Of a stretch of 53,069 nucleotides of DNA, positions 15,721-23,377 are shown one piece after another. The position numbers were made by a program, and so were the translations under genes. The DNA is from a virus. The stretch is from positions 1 through 53,069 of the IMG/VR virus record IMGVR_UViG_3300008267_000065. One strand, 5' to 3'. Each line of letters opens with the position of its first letter. The stretch's first letter is position 1. The notes below the pieces were generated by a model. The model was given only the letters and a program-made list of their open reading frames with translations. It was not told where the DNA came from and searched no databases.

Positions 15721-17880
15721 ATGCCATTTAATGACGGATTTTCAACACAGGGTATACCATATACAACAGGTTCTGACGGTCAAGTATTAACTTGGAGTGA
15801 TGCACAACAACAATGGGTTGCAGCTGACTCAAGTGGTGGCGTCGGCGGATCATTTTTAGGTGTATTTTTAGATACTAACTCAAACCTTGAAGGTGTTGGA
15901 ACTTCCGGCGATCCATTAAAGGTTGCTGATAATGTTGATGTTAATTCTGTTACAGCATCTTTTAAAGGTGACGGTTCACAATTAACAAATCTTCCACTGT
16001 CAAATTATGCTACAAAAACAGATGTAACCGGTGCTATTGACAGTGCATTAGTGCCATACGCATTAACATCAAGCGTGTCTGGTGCCATTACAGGTGCTTT
16101 AGTTCCATATATAACCGGAGCAGTAACAAGCGGTAATATAACTGGAAGTGGTTTAAACAACAATCCAATAGTTTTAAAGGATAGTATATCATTAACAGCA
16201 GTAACTGCTTCGTTTGTGTCAGCAAGCGACATTATAACTGACTATATTAACTTTAAGAATACTTCAGATCCAGCTTGGGATAATGGTAGGGTTTGGTATA
16301 ACAACACAACCCATGAATTAAATTATTGGACAGAGGTTAATGGTTTTAATATAAAATTAGGACAACAACTTGTTCAAAGATGCCAAAACGATGAAAACGT
16401 TTTATTAACCAAAGGTACAGTAGTACACATAACAGGATCAACCAGCAGCGATACTCCAAGAATAAAATTGGCTGATTGGACAAATGATAATTTATCAGCT
16501 AACACTCTTGGATTAGTTGCGGAAGACATTGCAATAGGCGCAGCTGGTTATGTAATCGTACAGGGAATACTAAAAGGTATTAACACAGATACATATAATG
16601 CTGGTGCTATGTTATTTCTATCTTCCAGCGGACAGATAACAGGTACAAAACCATCTGCTCCAAAGCACCTTGTTTCTGTAGGCCAAGTAGTTAGAAAACA
16701 ATCTGTCAATGGTTCAATCTATGTATCAATTCAAAATGGTTATGAAATAGGCGAACTACATGATGTTTTAACAAACGGAAAAACAAACGGAGATATGCTA
16801 GTTTGGGATAGTTCAATTCCTGCATGGAAAAATTCAACAAGTTTAAGTGGATCATATAATTTTACAAATATAAACAGCCTTACAGCTTCAAACGCATATA
16901 TATCTGGTCGCGTTACAATAAACGGTACTGCAAGTATAGCTCATTTAGATACATTAGAGCAAAATAACCTTAAAGTTGGCGATAAATATATAACAATACT
17001 TTCTGGTGGTAATACTCACGTAGATTTGGATGGAGCTGGTTTACTATATGGAAGTGGAAGTACAGATGAAACAACCGGTGACGAAGGCTCAGTAGCATAT
17101 GCTCTTTTTAGAAATGCATACAACAAAGTAGAGATATTCCCAGGACTTAGAGTGTCTGGCAGCTTAACAGCATCTTCCGGAATCTCAGGATCCTTTGTTG
17201 GCGACGGAAGTGGGTTAATAAACGTCCCAGCGTCTGCAGTTAATTTATCTTCATATGCAACTTTAGCCGGTGTTTCATCATCATTTGCAAGTTTAAATTC
17301 TGCTAACAATTTTACTGCCAATCAAACAGTAACCGGTTCAGTGTTTGTAAATACTTCAATAAGTTCTTCTCAAATTACAGGTTCCTTTAGCGGTAGTGGT
17401 GCTGGCTTATATGATATTCCGGCAAGCTCTATATCATTAACAGGATATGCTAAATTAGATACTGCTAATATATTTACTGCAAATCAAACTATTTCTGGTT
17501 CTCTCTACGTCTCTTCAAGTTTAAGTACTTTAGACGGATTAACAGGTAGCGCAATTACATCTTCAAACACGCTACAAGTCGGTGGACAATCAACATTTGG
17601 TGGTGGAGTTAAACTACCAATTAAAACAGTTACAAACAACTACTCACTAGTAGCGTCAACTGATTATATAGTTGCATTTAGTGGAAGCAATTTAACTGGA
17701 ACATTGCCAAACGCAAGTGGTATCGGAGGCTCTACGTTTATTATTAAAAACTTACACACTTCATCATTACTTGTTAACGATGGTGGAAGTACAATAGACG
17801 GTCAATCTTCAATAACAATTTATAATCAATATTCATCGTATACATTTATTTCTGATAATACAAACTGGTTAATAGTATAA
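15721..17880 (+). CDS. Fibre-like structural protein with GDGSxL repeats
   Basis: This 719-residue Ser/Thr/Gly/Asn-rich protein contains at least three copies of a fibre repeat: 'FKGDGSQLTNLP' (about residue 81), 'FVGDGSGLINVP' (about 494) and 'FSGSGAGLYDIP' (about 557), each preceded by 'ASF', 'GSF' or 'TGSF'. Similar GDGSGLTN repeats occur in many tail and head fibres. The N-terminal 'SDGQVLTWSDAQQQWVAA' is also typical of such proteins. The C-terminus is a beta-rich domain ending 'SSYTFISDNTNWLIV', like phage trimeric fibre tips. Position among head genes suggests a head or whisker fibre, but a tail fibre is possible. It would mediate host or surface contact. Confidence 0.7.
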   Translation: MPFNDGFSTQGIPYTTGSDGQVLTWSDAQQQWVAADSSGGVGGSFLGVFLDTNSNLEGVGTSGDPLKVADNVDVNSVTASFKGDGSQLTNLPLSNYATKTDVTGAIDSALVPYALTSSVSGAITGALVPYITGAVTSGNITGSGLNNNPIVLKDSISLTAVTASFVSASDIITDYINFKNTSDPAWDNGRVWYNNTTHELNYWTEVNGFNIKLGQQLVQRCQNDENVLLTKGTVVHITGSTSSDTPRIKLADWTNDNLSANTLGLVAEDIAIGAAGYVIVQGILKGINTDTYNAGAMLFLSSSGQITGTKPSAPKHLVSVGQVVRKQSVNGSIYVSIQNGYEIGELHDVLTNGKTNGDMLVWDSSIPAWKNSTSLSGSYNFTNINSLTASNAYISGRVTINGTASIAHLDTLEQNNLKVGDKYITILSGGNTHVDLDGAGLLYGSGSTDETTGDEGSVAYALFRNAYNKVEIFPGLRVSGSLTASSGISGSFVGDGSGLINVPASAVNLSSYATLAGVSSSFASLNSANNFTANQTVTGSVFVNTSISSSQITGSFSGSGAGLYDIPASSISLTGYAKLDTANIFTANQTISGSLYVSSSLSTLDGLTGSAITSSNTLQVGGQSTFGGGVKLPIKTVTNNYSLVASTDYIVAFSGSNLTGTLPNASGIGGSTFIIKNLHTSSLLVNDGGSTIDGQSSITIYNQYSSYTFISDNTNWLIV

Positions 17881-17881
17881 A

Positions 17882-18334
17882 ATGCTTTCTACATCCTTTA
17901 GACAAGAATATTTAAATTTTGACTTAAGAAGATTTCAAGCAGTTTCTTCTTTTACTTCGTCCATACAGGGATCTGAGCAAACTCTTAAAATATTTACAGT
18001 ACCACTTCAATATAAATTTTATGCAACCGAGTTCTGGTTTTTTAACCTTTCAACTGGCGTGCAATTATCAGCAAAGTTTACAGCTTCTGGAAGTGAATAT
18101 CAAGCAGCAAGAACTCAAGTGTTTTCAGCTGCAGTGGCAGCAAACTCACTAAGACAATTAGCAATACAGGCACAAACAACTACAAGAATATGGCAACAAC
18201 CTGGGACTGATTTTAATATGGGTTGGACAAGTTCAGCTGGTAGTAGTGTTATAAAAGTGTATGTTAATGGATTTCTAGTACAAGATAACCCAGAAGTTAC
18301 AATATTTGAACCAATAGAATACCCACCAGAATAG
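17882..18334 (+). CDS. Small structural protein, fibre/decoration type 1
   Basis: This 150-residue protein begins one base after the fibre gene. It is beta-rich with 'LKIFTVPLQYKFYATEFWFFNLS', an Ala/Gln-rich helix in the middle, and a C-terminal strand 'SSVIKVYVNGFLVQDNPEVTIFE'. It is the first of three consecutive proteins of about 145 residues. It resembles small virion surface proteins, but I do not recognise a family. Expression would be coupled to the fibre gene. Function is inferred from position and composition only. Confidence 0.55.
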   Translation: MLSTSFRQEYLNFDLRRFQAVSSFTSSIQGSEQTLKIFTVPLQYKFYATEFWFFNLSTGVQLSAKFTASGSEYQAARTQVFSAAVAANSLRQLAIQAQTTTRIWQQPGTDFNMGWTSSAGSSVIKVYVNGFLVQDNPEVTIFEPIEYPPE

Positions 18335-18338
18335 AATT

Positions 18339-18767
18339 ATGAGCTTAAATAAAAATTTAGATAATATATGCAATTATTATTTTATACATGTAGTTACTCC
18401 ATTTGAGTTTGGAGGAGCAACTGGTACTTATAATTTGTTTACCTGGGCAGAATCAAATAGAATATTTATACCTTGTAATTTATCTTTTGTTGTTATATCT
18501 AGAAGAAATAATACGTGGACTACTTCACCAACTTGCTCAATCGGTACAAATTCTACAAGCTTCAATAATTGGATTGCTTCTTCAACCGCAACAATTCCAT
18601 TGTCAAACATGAATATGGTAGGACAATTTAATATATCTACGTTAATAACGGGTATACCTGCGATGACTAGCGGTACTATATTAAAATTAAACAATACAGC
18701 GCTAGGAACAGCAAATGCGTATTCAACATTAGAATTTACAATAGAGGGATATGCACTACCAGCATAA
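18339..18767 (+). CDS. Small structural protein, fibre/decoration type 2
   Basis: This 142-residue beta-sandwich-like protein contains 'FIPCNLSFVVISRRN', 'CSIGTNSTSFNNW', 'SGTILKLNNTALG' and a terminal strand 'STLEFTIEGYALPA'. The order IGT-x-S, then a Gly/Thr-rich loop, then 'NN', then a terminal 'EFTIEGY' strand is repeated in the next gene ('IRIGTES', 'KIVINNASG', 'FLVELIARGFYL'). The two therefore look like paralogues with the same fold. It may decorate the head or form short fibres. No enzymatic motif is present. Confidence 0.55.
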   Translation: MSLNKNLDNICNYYFIHVVTPFEFGGATGTYNLFTWAESNRIFIPCNLSFVVISRRNNTWTTSPTCSIGTNSTSFNNWIASSTATIPLSNMNMVGQFNISTLITGIPAMTSGTILKLNNTALGTANAYSTLEFTIEGYALPA

Positions 18768-18773
18768 AAAAAT

Positions 18774-19208
18774 ATGAGTTATTATAATCCACAATTTCAT
18801 TCACCATTAGAAAGAATATATTACTCTGGTATTATTGATTACACGACTCTTTCTGTTAGTGGAGGGCCAACATTTTTTACAACAGAGGCTGATGAAGGAA
18901 ATTTTTATTTTAAAGAAATAGTACTTAGAGTTAAATCTGTTTCTGGTGTATCAGGAATTCCATCCATAAGAATAGGAACGGAAAGTGTTAGAAACTGTGT
19001 ATGTGCGGATTCTTCCATCTCTTCTGGTCTCGCTAACAATCAAACTTATAAATTAACATTAAGCAATTCAGGAGCAACAAGTCCCGCAACGGGATTTTAT
19101 ACCGCTCCTCCTAATACAAAAATTGTTATCAATAATGCTTCTGGTGCTTCTGCTACCATTTTTCTTGTTGAGCTTATTGCTAGAGGTTTTTATTTAGGAT
19201 CTAGTTAA
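18774..19208 (+). CDS. Small structural protein, paralogue of the preceding gene
   Basis: This 144-residue protein starts 'MSYYNPQFHSPLERIYYSG'. The core 'PSIRIGTESVRNCVCADSS', 'FYTAPPNTKIVINNASGA' and the terminal 'ATIFLVELIARGFYLGSS' follow the same order of strands as the upstream gene, so a duplication is likely. The pair differs mostly in loops, as expected when a surface protein diversifies. It lies just ahead of a late-promoter-like sequence and the core-protein cluster. A virion surface location is inference. Confidence 0.55.
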   Translation: MSYYNPQFHSPLERIYYSGIIDYTTLSVSGGPTFFTTEADEGNFYFKEIVLRVKSVSGVSGIPSIRIGTESVRNCVCADSSISSGLANNQTYKLTLSNSGATSPATGFYTAPPNTKIVINNASGASATIFLVELIARGFYLGSS

Positions 19209-19215
19209 TTTATTC

Positions 19216-19225
19216 ACTATTTATG
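19216..19225 (+). promoter_or_regulatory. Candidate late promoter ACTATTTATG
   Basis: ACTATTTATG lies 24 bases before the ATG of the gene at 19250. The same core ACTATTTAT recurs in intergenic DNA at 23980, 26421 and 46212, with close variants at 19974, 24590 and 29127, mostly just upstream of structural genes. No -35-like hexamer is needed to align them, as in T4 late promoters. Confidence 0.4.
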
Positions 19226-19249
19226 TTAGAATGACGCAAAGAGGCAAAC

Positions 19250-19633
19250 ATGGATAAAGCAGTTTTAAAAAAAGTAATAAAACCACTCATAAAAGAGTGT
19301 TTAAAAGAAGTTTTGGTAGAAGAAGGACTAGTTAAGGTTGTTAATGAATGTACAACCCCTTTAGTAAAACAAACGTTAACTAATGTACCTGAGTCAAAAG
19401 ATTTTATTAGAAACCTAAAAAAAGAATCTGTAGAAAAGAAAGCAACAACAACCAAAGATATTAAAAAGATAGCAGCTTCAACTTTAGGTTTTGATCTTTT
19501 TGAGGGAACAAAGCCAGCTCCAGCAGAAGGTGAATCTTATGAGGGTGAAGGTGTAAATATAGAATCTTTAATAAACGAGAACATAGGTTCTTGGACAAAT
19601 ACATTGGGAATCTCCCAAAGAAAGAAAGCGTAG
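19250..19633 (+). CDS. Tagged-like small core protein, variant N-terminus
   Basis: This 127-residue protein begins 'MDKAVLKKVIKPLIKECLKE', then 'VLVEEGLVKVVNE'. This is a longer amphipathic helix than the common tag but again holds I-K-E and L-K-E triplets suited to a gp21-type protease. I recall similar openings ('KPLIKECIKEVL.EEG') in marine T4-like phage proteins encoded near gp22 and gp23. The remainder is Lys-rich and then acidic, with 'LGFDLFEGTKPAPAEGESYEGEG'. It precedes the bS21 and scaffold genes. A prohead-core role is inferred. Confidence 0.6.
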   Translation: MDKAVLKKVIKPLIKECLKEVLVEEGLVKVVNECTTPLVKQTLTNVPESKDFIRNLKKESVEKKATTTKDIKKIAASTLGFDLFEGTKPAPAEGESYEGEGVNIESLINENIGSWTNTLGISQRKKA

Positions 19634-19639
19634 GATAAT

Positions 19640-19930
19640 ATGGCAAGAGCAGGATTACTAGAAGTAAAACTCCCACTAGGAGTTAACCCATCAAGCGAAT
19701 CAACTGAAATGTTGATCAAAAAATTCTTAAAAGAGTGCAGCAAGGAATCACTTGTACAATATCTTTATGAAAATTGTGCTTACACAAAACGTTTTGTCAA
19801 GAAAAGTGTAAAAGAGAGACTAAAACGTAATAAGTACAAGAAAAATGCAAGAAATCACAACGAAGAACTAAATGGTGACAAAGTAGAAGTTCCAAAAAAG
19901 AAGAAAAAAGTTGTTGAAAAGAAACAATAA
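19640..19930 (+). CDS. rpsU: Ribosomal protein bS21-like
   Basis: This 96-residue protein matches bS21 over residues 8-72. It has a short strand 'LEVKLPLGVNPSSESTEML', the helix 'LIKKFLKECSKESLVQYLYEN', then 'CAYTKRFVKKSVKERLKRN', ending in a Lys-rich tail. This follows the pattern of bacterial S21 ('ALRRFKRSCEKAGV', 'FYEKPTTERKRAK'). The extra C-terminal acidic-basic segment makes it longer than E. coli S21 (71). bS21 sits near the anti-Shine-Dalgarno end of 16S rRNA and affects initiation. A phage copy could join host ribosomes and favour phage messages. It lies between core-protein genes and the scaffold, so expression is probably late. Confidence 0.8.
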   Translation: MARAGLLEVKLPLGVNPSSESTEMLIKKFLKECSKESLVQYLYENCAYTKRFVKKSVKERLKRNKYKKNARNHNEELNGDKVEVPKKKKKVVEKKQ

Positions 19931-19973
19931 AAGTATCTTATCACTCAATTTTAGTCATTTTGACCTAGATTAC

Positions 19974-19983
19974 ACTATTTAAT
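19974..19983 (+). promoter_or_regulatory. Candidate late promoter ACTATTTAAT
   Basis: ACTATTTAAT is a one-base variant of the ACTATTTAT motif in the 92-base gap before the gp22 scaffold gene, 40 bases upstream of its ATG. The scaffold and capsid genes are expected to be transcribed strongly at late times. Confidence 0.35.
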
Positions 19984-20022
19984 TACAAAAGTATACTGAA
20001 ATTCCTGTACGGGAGAAATTTA

Positions 20023-21501
20023 ATGTCAACAATGCTAGAACAAGCAATTATAGATGCAGCTGCATTACGTGAAACAGCAATTAAAAATGCAGAGTCAGCT
20101 CTAATTGAGAAATACGCAAAAGAGTTTAAAGATACTGTAGAAAAACTACTAGAACAAGAAGAGGTAACACCACCTGCGCCACCTGATGAAATGTCACCAG
20201 AGGCAGCTGCTGCTAATGCAGAAGATCCAATGGGTCCAACCGTAGTAGATGAACCAGTAGCTGATCCAATGCTTGGAGCACAACCAGTTCAAACAAGCAC
20301 CGTTTTTGATAAGGTTAAAAACGCTTTTTTTGATCTTGATGGTGATGAAAACGAACTACTAACAATTAACTTTGATGGTCTAACCTCAAAACCAGGTGTT
20401 GATGTTACAGCTGGAGCAAGTGCTGCTTCAACTCCTGCTTCTCCAATTCAACAAGCTGCTCCAATGATGGAAAAACTTCGCATTGGAATGAAAACCTCTA
20501 AAAAAACAGAAAATCCTTTAGCTGCAATGGTAGCAGGTCAAGTTTTATCTAACGTGGCTGGTAATGCAATATCAAGTGCGCTAGATGATGACGATAAAGA
20601 GGAGGTTGATGAAGAGTGGGAACTAGAGGAAGAAATTGAATTTAATTTTGAATCTTATGATCGTAATTTAGATAATGAAAGATATCACGAATCGCAAGAA
20701 GAAGAACTAGAGGAAGAAATAGAGTTAGATGAAGCGGAAGAAGCCTCAATTCCAGTAGTGGATAGCGGATCTGCAAAAGATAAATCAGACGCTGCTAACT
20801 TGGAAGCTCAAGCATCTAAACTAAAGGCAAAAGCTGGTTTAAAAGACGCAGAAGCTCAGAAAAAATCAGCTGAGGTTGCAAAATCTCAAGGTTCTGAAGA
20901 AGCTCAACAAATGGAAGAAGATATTGAACTAACAGAAGAAGAGTTAAATGAACTTGAAGAATCTTTACGTGTTGATATGACAAATGTTTCTGATGGGTAT
21001 ATTGGAACACATAGAAAAGAACAAAGAGAAGCACATACTGTTGCTCATGCGGAAGCACGTGACGAAAAGAAAGTAGAGCGTTATGAAAAGAAGATGAAAG
21101 CAATTCAAGATCTTCAAGAAGCACTAAGCAACAGCGAAGAAGAAAAAGAAGAGCTTATATCAGTCATCAACACGCTAAAAGAGCAAGTTAGCAAGATAAA
21201 CCTATCAAACGCAAAATTATTATATACAAATAAAGTTTTAAGTAGTGTCTCCTTGAATGAGCGACAAAAAAACCATATTGTCGAAAACATTACTAAGGCT
21301 TCAAGTGTATCAGAGGCAAAGACAATTTACGAAACACTTCAAAGCACAGTGGCGAGTATAAAAAATAAAACTCCAAAATCACTAAGCGAAGCATTAAATC
21401 GTAATTCATCGCCTTTCTTAGTAAGAAAACAACCAGCCTCACCAAACGACAACATGATAGATCGTTTAAGAGCATTAGCTGGAATTAAACCATTAAACTA
21501 A
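20023..21501 (+). CDS. gp22: Prohead core scaffold protein, gp22-like
   Basis: This 492-residue, highly charged and helical protein lies directly upstream of the major capsid gene. Its N-terminus 'MLEQAIIDAAALRETAIKNAE' with 'EKLLEQEE' resembles marine T4-like scaffolds. It has Pro/Ala-rich acidic stretches (50-90), a very acidic block (about 187-245, 'DDDDKEEVDEEWELEEEIE'), an Ala/Lys-rich helix and a C-terminal coiled coil (about 345-415) ending 'LRALAGIKPLN'. Many L-x-E and I-x-E triplets make it a good gp21 substrate. It would build the inner core on which gp23 assembles and be degraded before DNA packaging. Confidence 0.88.
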   Translation: MSTMLEQAIIDAAALRETAIKNAESALIEKYAKEFKDTVEKLLEQEEVTPPAPPDEMSPEAAAANAEDPMGPTVVDEPVADPMLGAQPVQTSTVFDKVKNAFFDLDGDENELLTINFDGLTSKPGVDVTAGASAASTPASPIQQAAPMMEKLRIGMKTSKKTENPLAAMVAGQVLSNVAGNAISSALDDDDKEEVDEEWELEEEIEFNFESYDRNLDNERYHESQEEELEEEIELDEAEEASIPVVDSGSAKDKSDAANLEAQASKLKAKAGLKDAEAQKKSAEVAKSQGSEEAQQMEEDIELTEEELNELEESLRVDMTNVSDGYIGTHRKEQREAHTVAHAEARDEKKVERYEKKMKAIQDLQEALSNSEEEKEELISVINTLKEQVSKINLSNAKLLYTNKVLSSVSLNERQKNHIVENITKASSVSEAKTIYETLQSTVASIKNKTPKSLSEALNRNSSPFLVRKQPASPNDNMIDRLRALAGIKPLN

Positions 21502-21514
21502 ACAGGAGACTAAA

Positions 21515-23296
21515 ATGGGCAATAAAGTATTAGAACAATTAACAGAAGGCATGGTCGAAAGAAACATGCTAAAAGAAACTCAAGGACTAGTTTCAAAGTG
21601 GGAAAAGAGCGGACTACTAGAAGGTCTAAAATCCTCACGTCAAAAGAGCACAATGGCTCGTCTACTAGAAAACCAAGCCGCAGAACTTCTACGTGAAGCT
21701 AACAGCATGGCAAACGGCGACGTTCAAGGTTTTGCCGCTGTAGCGTTTCCAATCGTTCGTCGTGTATTTGCTGGTCTAATCGCAAACGATCTAGTATCAG
21801 TACAACCAATGAGCCTACCATCAGGTCTAGTATTCTTCATGGATTTCCGTCGTGGAACTGACGTTGGTAACACCAGTGATGCTGTATTTGAAAAAGGTAA
21901 GTCATTCTTTGGTGATCGTCTAGGCGTTGAAATTACCGGTGGTGTTCGCGTTGACGGTGTTGATTATGCTGAAAAGGGTTTCTACAACCTAGCTAACGGC
22001 TATAGCACTGCTCGCTATCACTCATCTGTAACTGCAAGCGATCTAGCAACTCCTTATACAAGTTTTGGACTTGCATCTGCTGATGAACTACAAAAACAAG
22101 CAGTACGTTGGGACGCTGATCTACTAACCGATTCTAACTATGTTTCGGCTTCTGTTTTCCGCATTCCACTTACAAAACTATCACAATATGACCTACTAGC
22201 TGAAAACGATGTATTTTCATTATCAGTTGTCAGACACTCAGCAGCCGTATCAGGCGCTTATGATTATACCGGTTCACAAAGTGCATTAGGCGGAACCAGT
22301 AGCAAACTAGTTCGTCGTTTAACCAGAGTTGTCAGTGTTAACGATATTAAAAATCTAGAATTTGTTGTTGTTTCAAGTGGTTCAGCCGATGCAGCAACTC
22401 TATTTGGAACTGGCCAAGTTGTTATGTCATATCCAATCAAGGATAACCTAAACAACGTAGGCGAGAATGCTCTAGGTGCTCTAGTTGGTGCAAACCCATG
22501 GGTACTAGAAGGTACTTCAGTAATTCCAGAAGTTGAACTAAAAGTTGACAGCTTCTCAATTACTGCTCGTTCACGCAAACTACGTGCAAGCTGGACCCCA
22601 GAACTAGGTCAAGATCTAAACGCTTATCACAATCTAGATGCCGAAGTTGAACTAACTTCAATGTTAAGCGAACAAATCGGTCTAGAAATTGATCAAGAAA
22701 TCCTAAACGATCTAGTCAAGGGTGCAACTGCTGGTGTCAAATACTGGTCACGTCGTCCAGGTAAGTTCGTAGATCGCAACACAGGTGTAGATATCGGTGC
22801 TACAACCTCACCACAATACACCGCTCCACCAGATTTCACTGGTAACGTTTCAATGTGGTATGAAACCCTAGTTGAAACCATCAATGACGTATCTGCACAA
22901 ATCCACCGTAAGACTCTACGTGGTGGTGCCAACTTCCTAGTTTGTGGTCCAGAAGTAGCAAACATCCTTGAATTCACTTCAGGATTCCGCGCTTCAGTAA
23001 CCGCAACTGACGAAAAAGGAACCGTTGGTGCTGTTAAGGTCGGTGATATGAACAAGAAATGGGATATCATCGTTCATCCATACTTCCACCGTAACGTAAT
23101 TCTAGTTGGTCGTAAGGGTGGTTCATTCCTAGAGAGCGGTTATGTTTACGCTCCATACGTACCACTACAAGCTACTCCAACCATCTTTGATCCAAACACC
23201 TTCGTACCACGCAAGGCTGTTATGACCAGATATGGTAAGGCAATGGTCAGACCAGACATGTACGGTCTCTGCATAATCCAAGATCTACTTGGTTAA
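21515..23296 (+). CDS. gp23: Major capsid protein precursor, gp23-like
   Basis: This 593-residue protein is the HK97-fold major head subunit of T4-type phages. It begins with a helical propeptide, and 'ELLREANSM' offers cleavage after L59-R60-E61, close to T4's cut after E65. Then follow 'PIVRRVFAGLIANDLVSVQPM' and 'GLVFFMDFRRG', the classic gp23 signature, and later 'RSRKLRASWTPELGQDLNAYHNLDAEVELT', 'RGGANFLVCGPEVANIL' and 'YAPYVPLQATPTIFDP'. It forms the capsid hexamers. Leucine is almost always CTA, suggesting selection for very high expression. AGGAGA precedes the ATG and a clear terminator follows the gene. Confidence 0.97.
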   Translation: MGNKVLEQLTEGMVERNMLKETQGLVSKWEKSGLLEGLKSSRQKSTMARLLENQAAELLREANSMANGDVQGFAAVAFPIVRRVFAGLIANDLVSVQPMSLPSGLVFFMDFRRGTDVGNTSDAVFEKGKSFFGDRLGVEITGGVRVDGVDYAEKGFYNLANGYSTARYHSSVTASDLATPYTSFGLASADELQKQAVRWDADLLTDSNYVSASVFRIPLTKLSQYDLLAENDVFSLSVVRHSAAVSGAYDYTGSQSALGGTSSKLVRRLTRVVSVNDIKNLEFVVVSSGSADAATLFGTGQVVMSYPIKDNLNNVGENALGALVGANPWVLEGTSVIPEVELKVDSFSITARSRKLRASWTPELGQDLNAYHNLDAEVELTSMLSEQIGLEIDQEILNDLVKGATAGVKYWSRRPGKFVDRNTGVDIGATTSPQYTAPPDFTGNVSMWYETLVETINDVSAQIHRKTLRGGANFLVCGPEVANILEFTSGFRASVTATDEKGTVGAVKVGDMNKKWDIIVHPYFHRNVILVGRKGGSFLESGYVYAPYVPLQATPTIFDPNTFVPRKAVMTRYGKAMVRPDMYGLCIIQDLLG

Positions 23297-23317
23297 TGTG
23301 TTTGTAGAATAAAAATG

Positions 23318-23354
23318 GAAAAGCCCTTGTCTATTGACGGGGGCTTTTCTTTTT
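23318..23354 (+). terminator. Intrinsic terminator after gp23
   Basis: GAAAAGCCC (23318-23326) pairs with GGGCTTTTC (23341-23349), a 9-bp stem with a 14-base loop, followed by TTTTT. It lies 21 bases after the gp23 stop codon. The 3' arm sits inside the spacer of the promoter at 23334-23362. Confidence 0.8.
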
Positions 23355-23362
23355 GTTATACT
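23334..23362 (+). promoter_or_regulatory. Sigma70-like promoter overlapping the gp23 terminator
   Basis: TTGACG (23334-23339) and TATACT (23357-23362) lie 17 bases apart, each a 5/6 match to consensus. A TG one base before the -10 (TGTTATACT) also fits an extended -10. It would drive the GIY-YIG gene independently of gp23 transcription. Confidence 0.6.
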
Positions 23363-23377
23363 GCAAAAGGAGAAAAA

